From the NCBI GenBank assembly GCA_002325825.1, contig DCSW01000049.1, positions 1 to 20,037 of the forward strand: 20,037 bases of DNA. Reading direction: 5' to 3'. A model generated the notes under the pieces. It ran no database searches. It had not been told where the DNA came from and saw nothing but the letters and a program-made list of their open reading frames with translations. The translations under genes and the position numbers were made by a program. How positions within the stretch are numbered: the first letter of the stretch is position 1; the number at the start of each line of letters is the position of its first letter. This document shows, in pieces, positions 8,951 to 17,700 of the stretch. This stretch comes from Collimonas sp. UBA1456 (lineage in GTDB: Bacteria; Pseudomonadota; Gammaproteobacteria; Burkholderiales; Burkholderiaceae_D).

Positions 8951-9760
8951 TTGAAGCGAATCGTTCTCGGAGTGCAGTACGACGGCACTCCATGGCATGG
9001 ATGGCAGACCCAGCCTAGCGGTAAGACCGTGCAGGATCGGCTAGAAAGCGCCTTGCAAAAACTCACCCTGACGGCGGTAGATACGACCTGTGCCGGCCGT
9101 ACCGATTCCGGCGTGCATGCACTGGAGCAAGTGGTGCATTTCGACACCGATTTGTCGCGCGATTCGTTTTCCTGGGTGCGTTCCCTGAATGCTTTCCTGC
9201 CGCCTTCGATTGCGGTGCGCTGGTCTTGCGAATTATCGCAGGTCTCGGATGCGAGTCCGGAGCACCAGTTTCACGCTCGTTTCAGCGCAACAGCGCGCAC
9301 CTATCATTATTTACTGTATAACAATCCGGTACGCTCGGCGCTGCTTGAAGGGAAGGCCGGTTGGGTATTCCGATCGCTGGATGTCGATCTGATGCGCGAA
9401 GCGGCAGCTTACTTAGTAGGCACGCATGATTTTTCGGCGTTCAGGGCGGGCGAATGTCAGGCCAGATCGCCGGTGCGTACAATGGAAGATATCCGCATTG
9501 AGCGACGCGGCGATTTGATCGTCTTCAGTTTGCGCGCCAATGCATTCCTGCATCACATGGTGCGCAACATCGTCGGTTCGCTGATTTATACCGGCAGCGC
9601 CAGTAAGCCCCCGGAATGGATTACGGATCTGTTGCAGCAACGCGATCGCAGTCGTGCTGCGCCGACGTTTATGCCGGATGGCTTGTATCTGGCGCGGGTT
9701 GCATATGATCCGAAATGGCAATTGCCGCAACAGCAGGCGCCGCTACTACCATGGCTGTAG
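8951..9760 (+). CDS. truA: tRNA pseudouridine(38-40) synthase
   Basis: Intact 269-residue TruA, which converts uridines 38-40 of the tRNA anticodon arm to pseudouridine; E. coli TruA has 270 residues. Family motifs are LGVQYDGTPWHGWQTQ at the N-terminus, CAGRTDSGVHALEQVVHFDT with catalytic Asp52, FHARFSATARTYHYLL, GTHDFSAFRAGECQARSPVRT and FLHHMVRNIVGSL. I choose TTG 8951 because GGAG lies at 8942-8945, five bases upstream, the protein alignment begins there and the length fits. An in-frame extension to ATG 8909 or 8882 would run through a terminator-like hairpin and add residues not typical of the family. It follows dead fimV and precedes dead trpF, so it is a single living gene in decayed surroundings. 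Confidence 0.95.
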   Translation: MKRIVLGVQYDGTPWHGWQTQPSGKTVQDRLESALQKLTLTAVDTTCAGRTDSGVHALEQVVHFDTDLSRDSFSWVRSLNAFLPPSIAVRWSCELSQVSDASPEHQFHARFSATARTYHYLLYNNPVRSALLEGKAGWVFRSLDVDLMREAAAYLVGTHDFSAFRAGECQARSPVRTMEDIRIERRGDLIVFSLRANAFLHHMVRNIVGSLIYTGSASKPPEWITDLLQQRDRSRAAPTFMPDGLYLARVAYDPKWQLPQQQAPLLPWL

Positions 9761-9856
9761 ACGTTATGCCAATTTTGTTGTTTTTTTTAATACTTTTGTA
9801 AGGTGGTATATTGGCTGCCTGCAGTAACTTGTTTTCCATGATTCAATCCAGATGAA

Positions 9857-10270
9857 ATGCCGCGTATCATGAGCCACCGTACCAAAATCAAGATTTGTGG
9901 ACTGACTCGCGAGAGAAATGTTCAGGCGGTCATCGCCGCAGGAGCGGGCGCGCTTGGTTTCGTGTTCTATCCGAAGAGTCCGCGTTATGTGACGCCGCAA
10001 CGCGCCGCCCGCTTGTTAGCGATGGTGCTACCTTTCATAGCGACCGTCGGTTTGTTCATCAATGTTGAACCGGAGCAGTTGGTTGATATCGTCGCGGCAG
10101 CGCCGGTTCGTTAAGGTAGCCGTTTATTTGCATGTTTGCTGCTGGATACGCTGGTTGAAGGTTACGGTGGCGGTGGGAAGGTATTTGATTAGTCTCTCAT
10201 CCCAAAAGAACCTGCGTCTCAGGTTGTTTTCAGTGGTGTCTTGAGCGCGCACAATGCGACTGGCGCTGGA
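9857..10270 (+). pseudogene. trpF: Phosphoribosylanthranilate isomerase, deleted and fused to trpB
   Basis: TrpF isomerises phosphoribosylanthranilate in tryptophan synthesis. The N-terminal half is well kept from about 9857 or 9869: KIKICGLTRERNVQAV, GALGFVFYPKSPRYVTP and ATVGLFINVEPEQLVDIVAAAPV. TAA at 10112-10114 ends it, and a segment that should include the FHGDE motif is missing. The same frame resumes at 10136 with LLLDTLVEGYGGGGKVFD, then TAG at 10190, then VVFSGVLSAHNATGAG. The last part of trpF (the VDVSSGVE region) is absent and the same frame runs straight into trpB sequence near 10270-10295. At least two internal or terminal deletions and two stops make it non-functional. Confidence 0.93.
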
Positions 10271-11140
10271 GAAGCTGCAACAATTCTACGCTACGCCAAA
10301 TATCAGAATGAGCCGCAATTTCTAGCCGAATCCCATAGCTAACTGAAGCACTATGTCGGCCGTCCCAGCCCGATCTATCATGCCAAGCACTGGCCCGAAC
10401 AGATGGGCGGCACGCAGATCTATTTCAAGCGTGAAGATTTAAACCACATAGGCCCTCACAAGATCAATAATGTGATTGGCCAGGTCCTGCTATCCAATCA
10501 CATGGGTAAGCCGAGTGTAATCGCTGAAGTTGACGCTGGTTAGCACGGCGTCGCCACTGCTACCATCTGCGCTCGTTTCGAGCTTGGATGCGTGATCTAC
10601 ATGGGTAGCGAAGACGTCAAGCGACAAATGTAGAATGTCTATCGGATGAACCTTTTGGGGCAAAGGTAGTGCCCGTCGAGTCCGGCTCCAAGCCTTTGAA
10701 GGATGCGCTCAATGAAGCAATGCGCGATTGGGTCACTAACGTCGGAGATACGTTCTACATCACCGGCACCGTCGCCGGCCCACATCCGTATCCGATGATG
10801 GTGCGCGATTTCCAATCGGTGATCTGCAACTAGTGCCTGATGCAGATGCCGGAAATGACCGGACGCCAGCCAGATCATGTTATCACCCGCCTTGGCGGCG
10901 GTTCTAACGCGATGGGAATTTTCTATCCGTACATCGATCACCAAAAATGTACGCCTGGTAGGCGTTGAAGCCGCCGGCGACGGTTTGGATAGTGGCAAGC
11001 ACTCGGCCTAGATTATCCCGGCGCTGGAATCAAGCCATGTGCTGGCGTATGCCACTAAGCCGGCCGCGACTTTGCCTAAAGATAAAATTATTCTCGCCAA
11101 TCTTTTTGGTCGTGGCGACAAGGACATGCATACCGCTCGC
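10271..11140 (+). pseudogene. trpB: Tryptophan synthase beta chain, decayed
   Basis: TrpB condenses indole and serine to tryptophan using PLP. The first 40 or so codons are lost in the fusion with trpF. The rest reads YAKYQNEPQFLAESHS, TAA 10340, LKHYVGRPSPIYHAKHW, IYFKREDLNHIGPHKINNVIG (the PLP lysine in HKINN kept), TAG 10541, HGVATATICARF, IYMGSEDVKRQM, TAG 10631 and NVYRMNLLG. A 1-base deletion follows, then VVPVESGSKPLKDALNEAMRDW, GPHPYPMMVRDFQSV, GGGSNAMGIFYPYID and VEAAGDGLDSGKHS. Near 11010 about 100 codons are missing, and the frame resumes IIPALESSHVLAYA and GRGDKDMHT. Several stops, frameshifts and two large deletions rule out function. Confidence 0.94.
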
Positions 11141-11260
11141 CGAGCGTTTGAAACTGCTCTAATACGACCAGTTCCTGCCTTGTCAGCAGCCACTATTCAA
11201 GCTTGCTATGGACCAAAAAACACGTAATTAATCAGACGTAACCCCCTATCAAAAAAATCT

Positions 11261-12061
11261 ATGTCTCGAATCCAAGCCACATTGGCTGCTCTTTCCGAAA
11301 ATTACCAGAAAGGATTGATTCCTTTTATCACCGCCGGCGATCCGGCGCCAGAACTGACTGTGCCGCTGATGCATGCGCTGGTCCGCGGCGGTACCGATAT
11401 GCTTGCGTTGGGCGTACCATTCTGCGATACGATGGCGGAAGGGCCGGTCAATCCGGCACGCTTGCGCGCGGGCTCTGAAATTTGGCGTCAGTCTGCATGA
11501 CGTGCTCGGTTATATATGGGAATTCCATCGCGATAACACAGCACTACGCCGGTAGTCTTGATGGACTATGCGAATCCTTTGGAGTGGATGGGCGTCGATG
11601 CCTTGATCGTCGCAGTTAGGGAGGCCGGCGTCGACGGCACCATCGTAGTCGACTATCCGCCTGAGGAGTGCGAAGAATTTGTTGCCAAGATGCAGGATAA
11701 CGGGATGGAGCAGATCTTCCTGTTGGCGCCGACCTCGACTGAAAAACGGATTGAGCAAGTCGCTAAAGTCGGGGGCTGGTTCACCTATTATATCTCGCTA
11801 AAGGGCACAACCGGCGCTACCAACATCGATACGACTGAAGTCGCAGCGCGTGTGGCGGCAATCCGCAAGCATGTCAATCTGCCGATTGGCCTTGGCTTTG
11901 ACATCCGCGATACCACTACAGCCAAGGTCGTGGCGCAGGTCTCGGATGACGTGGTGATCGGTAGCCGCATCATTCGGGAACTGGAAAATACGCCGCGTGA
12001 GCAGGCTTTGGCAGCGGTGGAAAATTTTCTTTCCGGAATCTGCAAGGCGCTGGATGCGTAA
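11261..12061 (+). pseudogene. trpA: Tryptophan synthase alpha chain, decayed
   Basis: TrpA cleaves indole-3-glycerol phosphate to indole for TrpB. From ATG 11261 the first frame gives MSRIQATLAALSENYQKGLI through ALGVPFCDTMAEGPV and ends at TGA 11498-11500. The continuation GVSLHDVLGYIWEFHRDN is in another frame, stopping at TAG. A further shift leads into the long C-terminal part: MDYANPLEWMGVDALI, GTIVVDYPPEECEEFV, FLLAPTSTEKRIEQVAKVGG, ATNIDTTEVAARVAAIRKH and VVIGSRIIRELENTPREQA. Besides two frameshifts, both catalytic acids are gone: Glu49 is Ala and Asp60 is Glu. There is no Shine-Dalgarno sequence before the ATG. The total length (267 codons) is normal, so decay is by small lesions. Confidence 0.95.
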
Positions 12062-12181
12062 TTTGTGGTTAAAATAGCAATCGTGCATAAATAGGAATTC
12101 GCTACGCTGCGGCGGTGCTTAAAATCAGTGCCCAACATGTTTTAACTGTTTAGTAAGAAAAAATCTGAAGGAGATCGCTCT

Positions 12182-13054
12182 ATGAGCTGGCTAGAAAAGT
12201 TACTGCCCCCACGTATTCAGCGCAACGAATCGACAACGCGAAAGTCGATCCCTGAGGGATTGTGGGTCAAATGTCCGTCTTGCGAAGCGGTTCTGTATCG
12301 CACCGATCTCGAGTTAAACATCCACGTTTGCCCGAAGTGTAGTTATCATATGCGTATCCGTGCGCGCGACCGCCTGGATGCGTTGCTCGACGTAGGTGGG
12401 CGTTATGAAATCGGCCAGGAAACCCTACCGATCGATACTCTCAAATTCAAGGATAGCAAAAAGTACTCGGATCGCCTCAAGGCGGCGATGGATGCGACCG
12501 GCGAAACCGATGCGCTGATCGTGCTTTGCGGCTCCATCATGAGTTTGCCGGTCGTGGTAGCCTGCTTTGAATTTGAATTCATGGGCGGCTCGATGGGTTC
12601 GGTGGTTGGCGAGCGTTTTGTGCGCGGCGCCCAGGTTGCATTGGAACAGAAATTACCGTTCATCTGCATCACCGCCACTGGCGGCGCGCGCATGCAGGAA
12701 GGATTACTTTCGCTGATGCAAATGGCCAAGACTACAACGATGCTGACCAAGTTGTCGGAAAAGAAACTGCCTTTCATTAGTGTGCTGACCGACCCGACCA
12801 TGGGCGGGGTGTCCGCGTCGTTTGCGTTTATGGGTGACGTCGTGATCGCTGAGCCGAAAGCTCTGATCGGTTTTGCTGGCCCGCGCGTAATCGAGAATAC
12901 CGTACGTGAAAAATTGCCGGAAGGCTTCCAACGTGCTGAATTCCTGATCACCAAGGGCGCTGTCGACATGATTGTCGACCGTCGCAAGATGCGCGAAGAG
13001 ATCGCGCGTTTGTTGGCCTTGTTGCAAGATCAGACGACCGAATCCGTCGCTTGA
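12182..13054 (+). CDS. accD: Acetyl-CoA carboxylase carboxyltransferase subunit beta
   Basis: Intact 290-residue beta subunit of the carboxyltransferase which, with AccA, transfers CO2 from biotin-BCCP to acetyl-CoA to make malonyl-CoA, the first step of fatty acid synthesis. The N-terminal zinc ribbon is complete: Cys31, Cys34, Cys50 and Cys53 (CPSC and CPKC). The crotonase-fold body shows FMGGSMGSVVGERFVRG, TATGGARMQEG, LTDPTMGGVSASFAFMGDV and AEPKALIGFAGPRVIE. ATG 12182 has a good GAAGGAG 8-14 bases upstream. A weak promoter (TTGTGG 12063-12068, 17 bp, CATAAA 12086-12091) may serve it now that the trp genes upstream are dead. It leads the surviving group accD-folC-SPOR gene. Confidence 0.97.
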   Translation: MSWLEKLLPPRIQRNESTTRKSIPEGLWVKCPSCEAVLYRTDLELNIHVCPKCSYHMRIRARDRLDALLDVGGRYEIGQETLPIDTLKFKDSKKYSDRLKAAMDATGETDALIVLCGSIMSLPVVVACFEFEFMGGSMGSVVGERFVRGAQVALEQKLPFICITATGGARMQEGLLSLMQMAKTTTMLTKLSEKKLPFISVLTDPTMGGVSASFAFMGDVVIAEPKALIGFAGPRVIENTVREKLPEGFQRAEFLITKGAVDMIVDRRKMREEIARLLALLQDQTTESVA

Positions 13055-13183
13055 TGTGAACAGTGCTGCTCATGGCCTGAACTGTTATCGGTTCGGACCT
13101 TTTGTTTTTTAAGTTGGCTCATAGATTGTGCATTGCAGTTGCAATTTTTTAGTTGCTGGAGCAGGTTTTTGCTGAATTTTCAT

Positions 13184-14485
13184 ATGCCAAATATGCCGCC
13201 TACGGTGGTAACGCTTACCGACTGGCTCACATTGCTTGAGTCATGCCATCTCAAGACCATAAATATGAGCCTTGATCGGGTGATTCAGGTGAAGAAGCGG
13301 CTGCAGTTGCAATTGTCCTGCCCGGTCATCATGGTAGCAGGTACCAATGGCAAGGGATCGACCTGTGCGATGCTGGAGTCTATTCTGCTGCGTGCAGGCT
13401 ACAAGGTCGGGCTATATACCAAGCCGCACTTTCTGGAGTTCAACGAGCGCGCCCGCATCGGTGGCGAATCGGCCTCGGATGCAGCGCTGATCGCCAGTTT
13501 TGAATTGGTCGAAGCGCAGCGTGGCGATATCTCACTAACCTATTTCGAATTCACTACCCTGGCCATCATGCATTTGTTGGCCAATGTTGATCTCGATGTG
13601 GTGATCCTCGAAGTCGGGCTTGGCGGCCGGCTAGATGCCGTCAATATTGTCGATGCGGATGTTTCCATCGTCACCAGTGTCGATATCGATCACACCGATT
13701 ATCTGGGCGATACACGCGAGAAAATCGGCTTTGAAAAGGCCGGGATTTTCCGCACCGGAAAAGCAGCGATCTGTAGCGATCCGATAGCGCCGCAATCACT
13801 TATCGATCATGCGAATGCTATCGGCGCGGATCTTTGGCTGATGGGCCGCGATTTCAACTATACCGGCGATAAGCAGCAATGGAACTATGGTGGCCGCGGC
13901 CAACGTCGCAACTCATTGGGTTATCCTAGTCTGCGTGGCGCCAATCAGTTGCTCAACGCATCGGCTGCATTGGCGGCGTTGGAAGTGCTGCGTGATCGTT
14001 TGCCGGTTGTCGCGCAAGACGTGCGCAACGGTTTCGCGATGATGGATCTTCCAGGGCGTTTTCAGGTTTTGCCGGGGCAGCCGCTGGTGATTCTCGATGT
14101 CGCCCATAATCCGCATGCTGCGGCGACGCTGGCGCAGAATTTGGATAACATGGGCTTTCATCCATATACCTATGCGGTGTTCGGAGCTATGCTGGATAAA
14201 GATATTGAAGGCATCGTCGCGCAGTTGAAGGACCGTATCGACCATTGGTGCCTGACAGCGTTGCCATTACCACGTGCGGCCACCGGCGAGCAATTGGTGC
14301 AGCGCTTATCCGAGGCGGGTATTCCCGTCGCAGGCGGCGCCAATACGGAGTCCAGCGTGCTTTCATTCGGGTCGCCGGAGGCAGCCTACGTAAATGCATT
14401 AAGCAGGGCAGGTGAGAATGATAGAATCGTGGTTTTCGGATCATTCCTGACTGTGGCCGGCGTCATGCAATTGAGAAAATCCTAA
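13184..14485 (+). CDS. folC: Bifunctional folylpolyglutamate synthase/dihydrofolate synthase
   Basis: Intact Mur-ligase-like ATPase of 433 residues that adds glutamate to dihydropteroate and to folates. The P-loop GTNGKGST lies at about residues 53-60, followed by MLESILLRAGYKVGLYTKPH, ILEVGLGGRLDAVNIVDADV, TSVDIDHTDYLGDTREKIG and EKAGIF. The C-terminal ligase domain includes MDLPGRFQVL, ILDVAHNPHAA and FGAMLDKDI. The start is uncertain: family alignment favours ATG 13184 or 13193, but neither has a good ribosome-binding site. An in-frame TTG at 13169 has GGAG 7 bases upstream, and an ATG at 13133 would add 17 residues. It lies 130 bases after accD, usual company in betaproteobacteria. Confidence 0.94.
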   Translation: MPNMPPTVVTLTDWLTLLESCHLKTINMSLDRVIQVKKRLQLQLSCPVIMVAGTNGKGSTCAMLESILLRAGYKVGLYTKPHFLEFNERARIGGESASDAALIASFELVEAQRGDISLTYFEFTTLAIMHLLANVDLDVVILEVGLGGRLDAVNIVDADVSIVTSVDIDHTDYLGDTREKIGFEKAGIFRTGKAAICSDPIAPQSLIDHANAIGADLWLMGRDFNYTGDKQQWNYGGRGQRRNSLGYPSLRGANQLLNASAALAALEVLRDRLPVVAQDVRNGFAMMDLPGRFQVLPGQPLVILDVAHNPHAAATLAQNLDNMGFHPYTYAVFGAMLDKDIEGIVAQLKDRIDHWCLTALPLPRAATGEQLVQRLSEAGIPVAGGANTESSVLSFGSPEAAYVNALSRAGENDRIVVFGSFLTVAGVMQLRKS

Positions 14486-14533
14486 TTTTCAAGCGGATCC
14501 GATTCGACCGCACCAACTAGCAAAATATATCGC

Positions 14534-15460
14534 ATGGGTTTATTCTCTTCTTTTCGCAAAAACAAGCAGAAAACCGACCAGGATCAGGGCGTTTACCGTT
14601 CTCGGGCCGATGCCGGAGTCGGCCAGGATGCCAGCCAGGCAGAGATTCCCTTGCGTGCCCGCAAAGCGCGAACCAGCAAGACGGCAAGTCAACAGAACGA
14701 AGCAGTCGATCCGGCGCTGCCGGAAAAGAAGCGTGCCCGTCGTCGCTTGATTGGTGCTGTGGCATTGGTGCTAACGGTAGTGATCATTTTGCCGATGATC
14801 CTCGATTCGGAGCCCAAACTCCTGGCGGATGACATAGCGATTCAGATACCTTCGCGCGACAAGTCCGAAGTCAGTGCTTTTTCCGACACCGCAGTATCTG
14901 TCGGCAGCAACGGCCTGGATAAGCGCGAAGAAATCGTTGAACCGGTCAGTAGCTTGCCGCCGGTTGCTGCACCTCCAACCACGCCAGCAACGCTGCCGGA
15001 AAGCGCCGTGGTGAAACCGGCCCCTGATAGTCTTGCTGTGTTACCGCCATCAGTGGCGACGCCAAATTTGGTTGCGCCTAAATCGGAAGTCAAATCGGAG
15101 ACCAAGTCGAAGGCCGAAGTCAAGGCGAAGTCGGTCGTCAATAGAAGCGACGACTCAGCGCGTGCATTGGCGATCCTCTATGGTCACGCTGATGCCGTGC
15201 CCGCAACCGTAACCGCATCGGAGAAAAAACTTGGCAAATTCGTGCTGCAGGTCGCAGCGTTGGAGTCGCAGGATAGGGTCGATGAATTGCAGAGCAAACT
15301 GAAAGAAGCCGGCATCCGTTCATACGAGCAAAAAGTGTCGACTACAAACGGCGAACGCATCCGCATCCGTGTTGGTCCGTTTGATAGCAAAGAGGATGCT
15401 GAAAAGGCGTGTGCCGAGCTTGCCAAGCTCGGCTTGAACGGAAATTTTATCCAGGATTAG
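14534..15460 (+). CDS. SPOR domain protein (DedD-like)
   Basis: Intact 308-residue single-pass inner-membrane protein. A basic cytoplasmic N-terminus of about 70 residues ends KKRARRR; one hydrophobic helix follows at about residues 72-90. Next comes a long Pro/Ala/Ser/Lys-rich periplasmic linker and a C-terminal SPOR domain at about 233-308 (GKFVLQVAALESQDRVDEL, RIRIRVGPFDSKEDAEKAC). SPOR domains bind denuded peptidoglycan glycans at the septum, so a role in cell division like that of DedD is likely. The linker is the least constrained part and is still in frame, which argues that the gene is under selection. No strong ribosome-binding site is visible before ATG 14534. It follows folC, as in relatives, and is followed by a terminator. 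Confidence 0.9.
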   Translation: MGLFSSFRKNKQKTDQDQGVYRSRADAGVGQDASQAEIPLRARKARTSKTASQQNEAVDPALPEKKRARRRLIGAVALVLTVVIILPMILDSEPKLLADDIAIQIPSRDKSEVSAFSDTAVSVGSNGLDKREEIVEPVSSLPPVAAPPTTPATLPESAVVKPAPDSLAVLPPSVATPNLVAPKSEVKSETKSKAEVKAKSVVNRSDDSARALAILYGHADAVPATVTASEKKLGKFVLQVAALESQDRVDELQSKLKEAGIRSYEQKVSTTNGERIRIRVGPFDSKEDAEKACAELAKLGLNGNFIQD

Positions 15461-15495
15461 GGCTAACAATAAAGAATAGCCGGTGTCTGATTTCA

Positions 15496-15533
15496 TCAAG
15501 CTGAAGCGATCTTGTGCGCCCAGCTTGATTTTT
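15496..15533 (+). terminator. Intrinsic terminator after the SPOR gene
   Basis: TCAAGCTG 15496-15503 pairs perfectly with CAGCTTGA 15521-15528 across a 17-base loop, and TTTTT follows at 15529-15533. It lies 36 bases after the SPOR gene stop and would separate accD-folC-SPOR from cvpA-purF. Confidence 0.7.
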
Positions 15534-15587
15534 GCCTCACTTACGCCATATAAATAATTCGCTAAAAACTCCGAACCTCCAGACCGC

Positions 15588-16077
15588 GTGACAATTTCCA
15601 CCTATCTGGTGTTGTTCGTGTTGATTTGCACGGCGGTGATCAGCACTTTGCACAGTGTGGTGAGGGAGATTCTTTAGCTGACGAGTTGGATCATCGCATT
15701 GGTGGTGGCCAACACATATGGTGAAATGTTGGCAGAATTGCTTCCCGACGTCATTCCTGGAAACGTAACGCGATTAATTGCGGCTTTCCTCGCGCTGTTT
15801 ATTGGCGTAAGGTTACTAATCATGTTGTTGAGTATGATGCTCAATATCCTGATTAAGACCAGCGGTCTTGGGGCGGTCCATCATGGACTTGGTGTCGTAT
15901 TCGGACTGGCGCTTGGCTTAGTCATCGTGCTGGCGGTGGTGTTAGTGTGTGGTGTTACGGCAATACTACAACAGCCTGTTGTGGCGCGATGCGATGCTAA
16001 GTTCCTTTGCGGAAATCGCTGCACGCGCCATCGTGCCGTATTTGCCAGGAGCTTTCGCAAGCCATTTGAAGTTTTGA
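15588..16077 (+). pseudogene. cvpA: CvpA family membrane protein, recently inactivated
   Basis: CvpA is a small inner-membrane protein first named for colicin V production and often next to purF. From GTG 15588 the frame reads MTISTYLVLFVLICTAVIS and VVREIL, then TAG at codon 30 (15675-15677), where a serine is usual. The same frame continues with a near-complete family sequence: VVANTYGEMLAELLPDVIPG, VTRLIAAFLALFIGVRLL and GLALGLVIVLAVVLVCG. A +1 shift near 15980 moves the ending (WRDAMLSSFAEIAARAIVP to the HLKF-TGA end at 16077) into another frame. With only two visible lesions, this is the freshest pseudogene here. Reinitiation downstream of the TAG could make a shortened protein, but without its first helix and native C-terminus. 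Confidence 0.9.
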
Positions 16078-16157
16078 ATTTACTGTCATGGATTGCCCGT
16101 GTCTTCACGTCGAATCCATTAAGCTGTGACGAATTATTTATTGTTTAGGAGTCCACC

Positions 16158-17675
16158 ATGTGTGGCATAGTTGGCATCGCTTCCCACAATCCCGCTAATC
16201 AACTCATTTATGACGCGCTGTTGCTTTTACAACATCGCGGTCAGGATGCGGCGGGTATCGCAACCAATCACGGTAATGGATTTTTCATGCACAAGGCTAA
16301 CGGCCTGGTGCGCGACGTCTTCCGAACCCGCAACATGCGCTCGCTGCCGGGTAACTACGGCATTGGCCAGGTACGTTACCCCACCGCTGGCACGGCCAGT
16401 GCGGAAGAAGCGCAACCGTTTTACGTCAACGCGCCGTTCGGGATCATTCTGGCGCACAACGGCAACCTGACCAACGCCGAGCGGTTGAAGGTCGAGATGT
16501 TCGATAACGATCGTCGGCACATCAATACTGATTCCGATACTGAAGTGTTGCTGAACGTGCTCGCGCATGAGATGCAGCAAGCGACGACCGGCTATTCGCT
16601 CGATCCGGGCGTGCTGTTTCAGTCCGTCGCCAATGTTCACAAGCGGGTGCGCGGTTCCTATGCGGTGGTAGCGCAAATTGCCCGCTATGGTTTGCTGGCT
16701 TTCCGCGATCCTTACGGCATTCGTCCGCTGTGCATCGGCACCAATGAAACCGACAAGGGCACCGAGTATGTAATTGCCAGCGAATCGGTGGCGCTAGAAG
16801 GTCTGGGTTTCCGCTTCCTGCGCGATATCATGCCTGGCGAAGCCATTTTCATCGATATCGACGGTCAGATGTACAATCAGCAGTGCGCCGAAAATCCAAC
16901 GCTGAACCCATGTGCGTTTGAGTTCGTCTACCTGGCGCGTCCTGATTCGATCATCCACGGTGCGTCGGTATATGCCACGCGTGTGAAAATGGGCGAGTAC
17001 CTTGCTGACAAAATCAAGCAAGAGTTCCGTAGCGGTGACATCGATGTAGTCATGCCGATTCCTGATTCGTCTCGCCCGGCAGCGATCCAGCTGGCGTTCA
17101 AGTTGGGCATAGAGTATCGCGAAGGCTTTATCAAGAACCGTTACATCGGCCGTACCTTTCTGATGCCCGGGCAAGCGATTCGCAAGAAATCGGTACGTCA
17201 GAAATTGAATGCGATCGCATCTGAATTCAAGGGTAAGACCGTGTTACTGGTCGATGACTCTATCGTGCGCGGTACAACCAGCCGTGAGATCGTGCAAATG
17301 GCGCGCGACTCTGGTGCCAAGCGCGTGATCTTTGCTTCGGCGGCGCCACCGGTCAAGTTCCCCAATGTCTACGGCATCGATATGCCGACTCGCGGCGAGC
17401 TGATTGCATATGGACGCACTGACGAAGAAGTCTGCCGCGAAATTGCCGCAGATGCTTTGGTGTATCAGGATATCGATGCATTGCGCCAATCAATCACCGA
17501 CGTCAACCCGCTGTTACTGAATTTCGAAGCATCCTGCTTTGACGGCAATTACATCACCGGCGATATTTCGCGTGACTACCTCGATCGCATCGAGTTTGCG
17601 CGGAATAATTCGAGACCTGACGCTGAGGAAGCGGTGCGTTCGCAATTGAACTTGATTTCGGCGCAGGTTGATTAG
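16158..17675 (+). CDS. purF: Amidophosphoribosyltransferase
   Basis: Intact 505-residue enzyme, the same length as E. coli PurF, catalysing the first committed step of purine synthesis: PRPP plus glutamine gives phosphoribosylamine. The glutaminase domain begins MCGIVGIASH, Cys2 being the N-terminal nucleophile after Met removal. It continues LLLQHRGQDAAGIAT, GIGQVRYPTAGTAS and HNGNLTN. The phosphoribosyltransferase domain has the PRPP-binding motif VLLVDDSIVRGTT at residues 362-374, preceded by KNRYIGRTFLMPGQ and followed by ASAAPPVKFPNVYGIDMP. ATG 16158 is preceded by AGGAG at 16147-16151, seven bases away. It follows dead cvpA and precedes a PLP-enzyme remnant. Its full conservation shows that purine synthesis from scratch is probably still needed. 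Confidence 0.98.
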   Translation: MCGIVGIASHNPANQLIYDALLLLQHRGQDAAGIATNHGNGFFMHKANGLVRDVFRTRNMRSLPGNYGIGQVRYPTAGTASAEEAQPFYVNAPFGIILAHNGNLTNAERLKVEMFDNDRRHINTDSDTEVLLNVLAHEMQQATTGYSLDPGVLFQSVANVHKRVRGSYAVVAQIARYGLLAFRDPYGIRPLCIGTNETDKGTEYVIASESVALEGLGFRFLRDIMPGEAIFIDIDGQMYNQQCAENPTLNPCAFEFVYLARPDSIIHGASVYATRVKMGEYLADKIKQEFRSGDIDVVMPIPDSSRPAAIQLAFKLGIEYREGFIKNRYIGRTFLMPGQAIRKKSVRQKLNAIASEFKGKTVLLVDDSIVRGTTSREIVQMARDSGAKRVIFASAAPPVKFPNVYGIDMPTRGELIAYGRTDEEVCREIAADALVYQDIDALRQSITDVNPLLLNFEASCFDGNYITGDISRDYLDRIEFARNNSRPDAEEAVRSQLNLISAQVD

Positions 17676-17700
17676 TTTTTACATATTGTGAGATTTAGGG

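Noticed and set aside
9773..9812. T-rich run after truA as a terminator, and TATATT at 9807-9812 as a trp promoter
   Set aside because: No stem precedes the T-run, and no -35 box lies at a fitting distance from TATATT.
9857..10640. In-frame stops in otherwise readable genes as a sign of stop-codon reassignment or readthrough
   Set aside because: The stops are a mix of TAA, TAG and TGA, occur only in genes that also have frameshifts or deletions, and never interrupt the nine intact genes.
13061..13113. AACAGT/ACTGTT inverted repeat and GGTTCGGACC followed by T-rich sequence as the accD terminator
   Set aside because: The hairpin next to the T-run has only 3 base pairs, and the larger repeat is too far from it; not convincing.
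14842..15141. Antisense Thr/Ser/Gly-rich frame in the SPOR gene linker
   Set aside because: It mirrors the Ala/Pro/Lys-rich linker codons of the intact SPOR gene and has no start signal.
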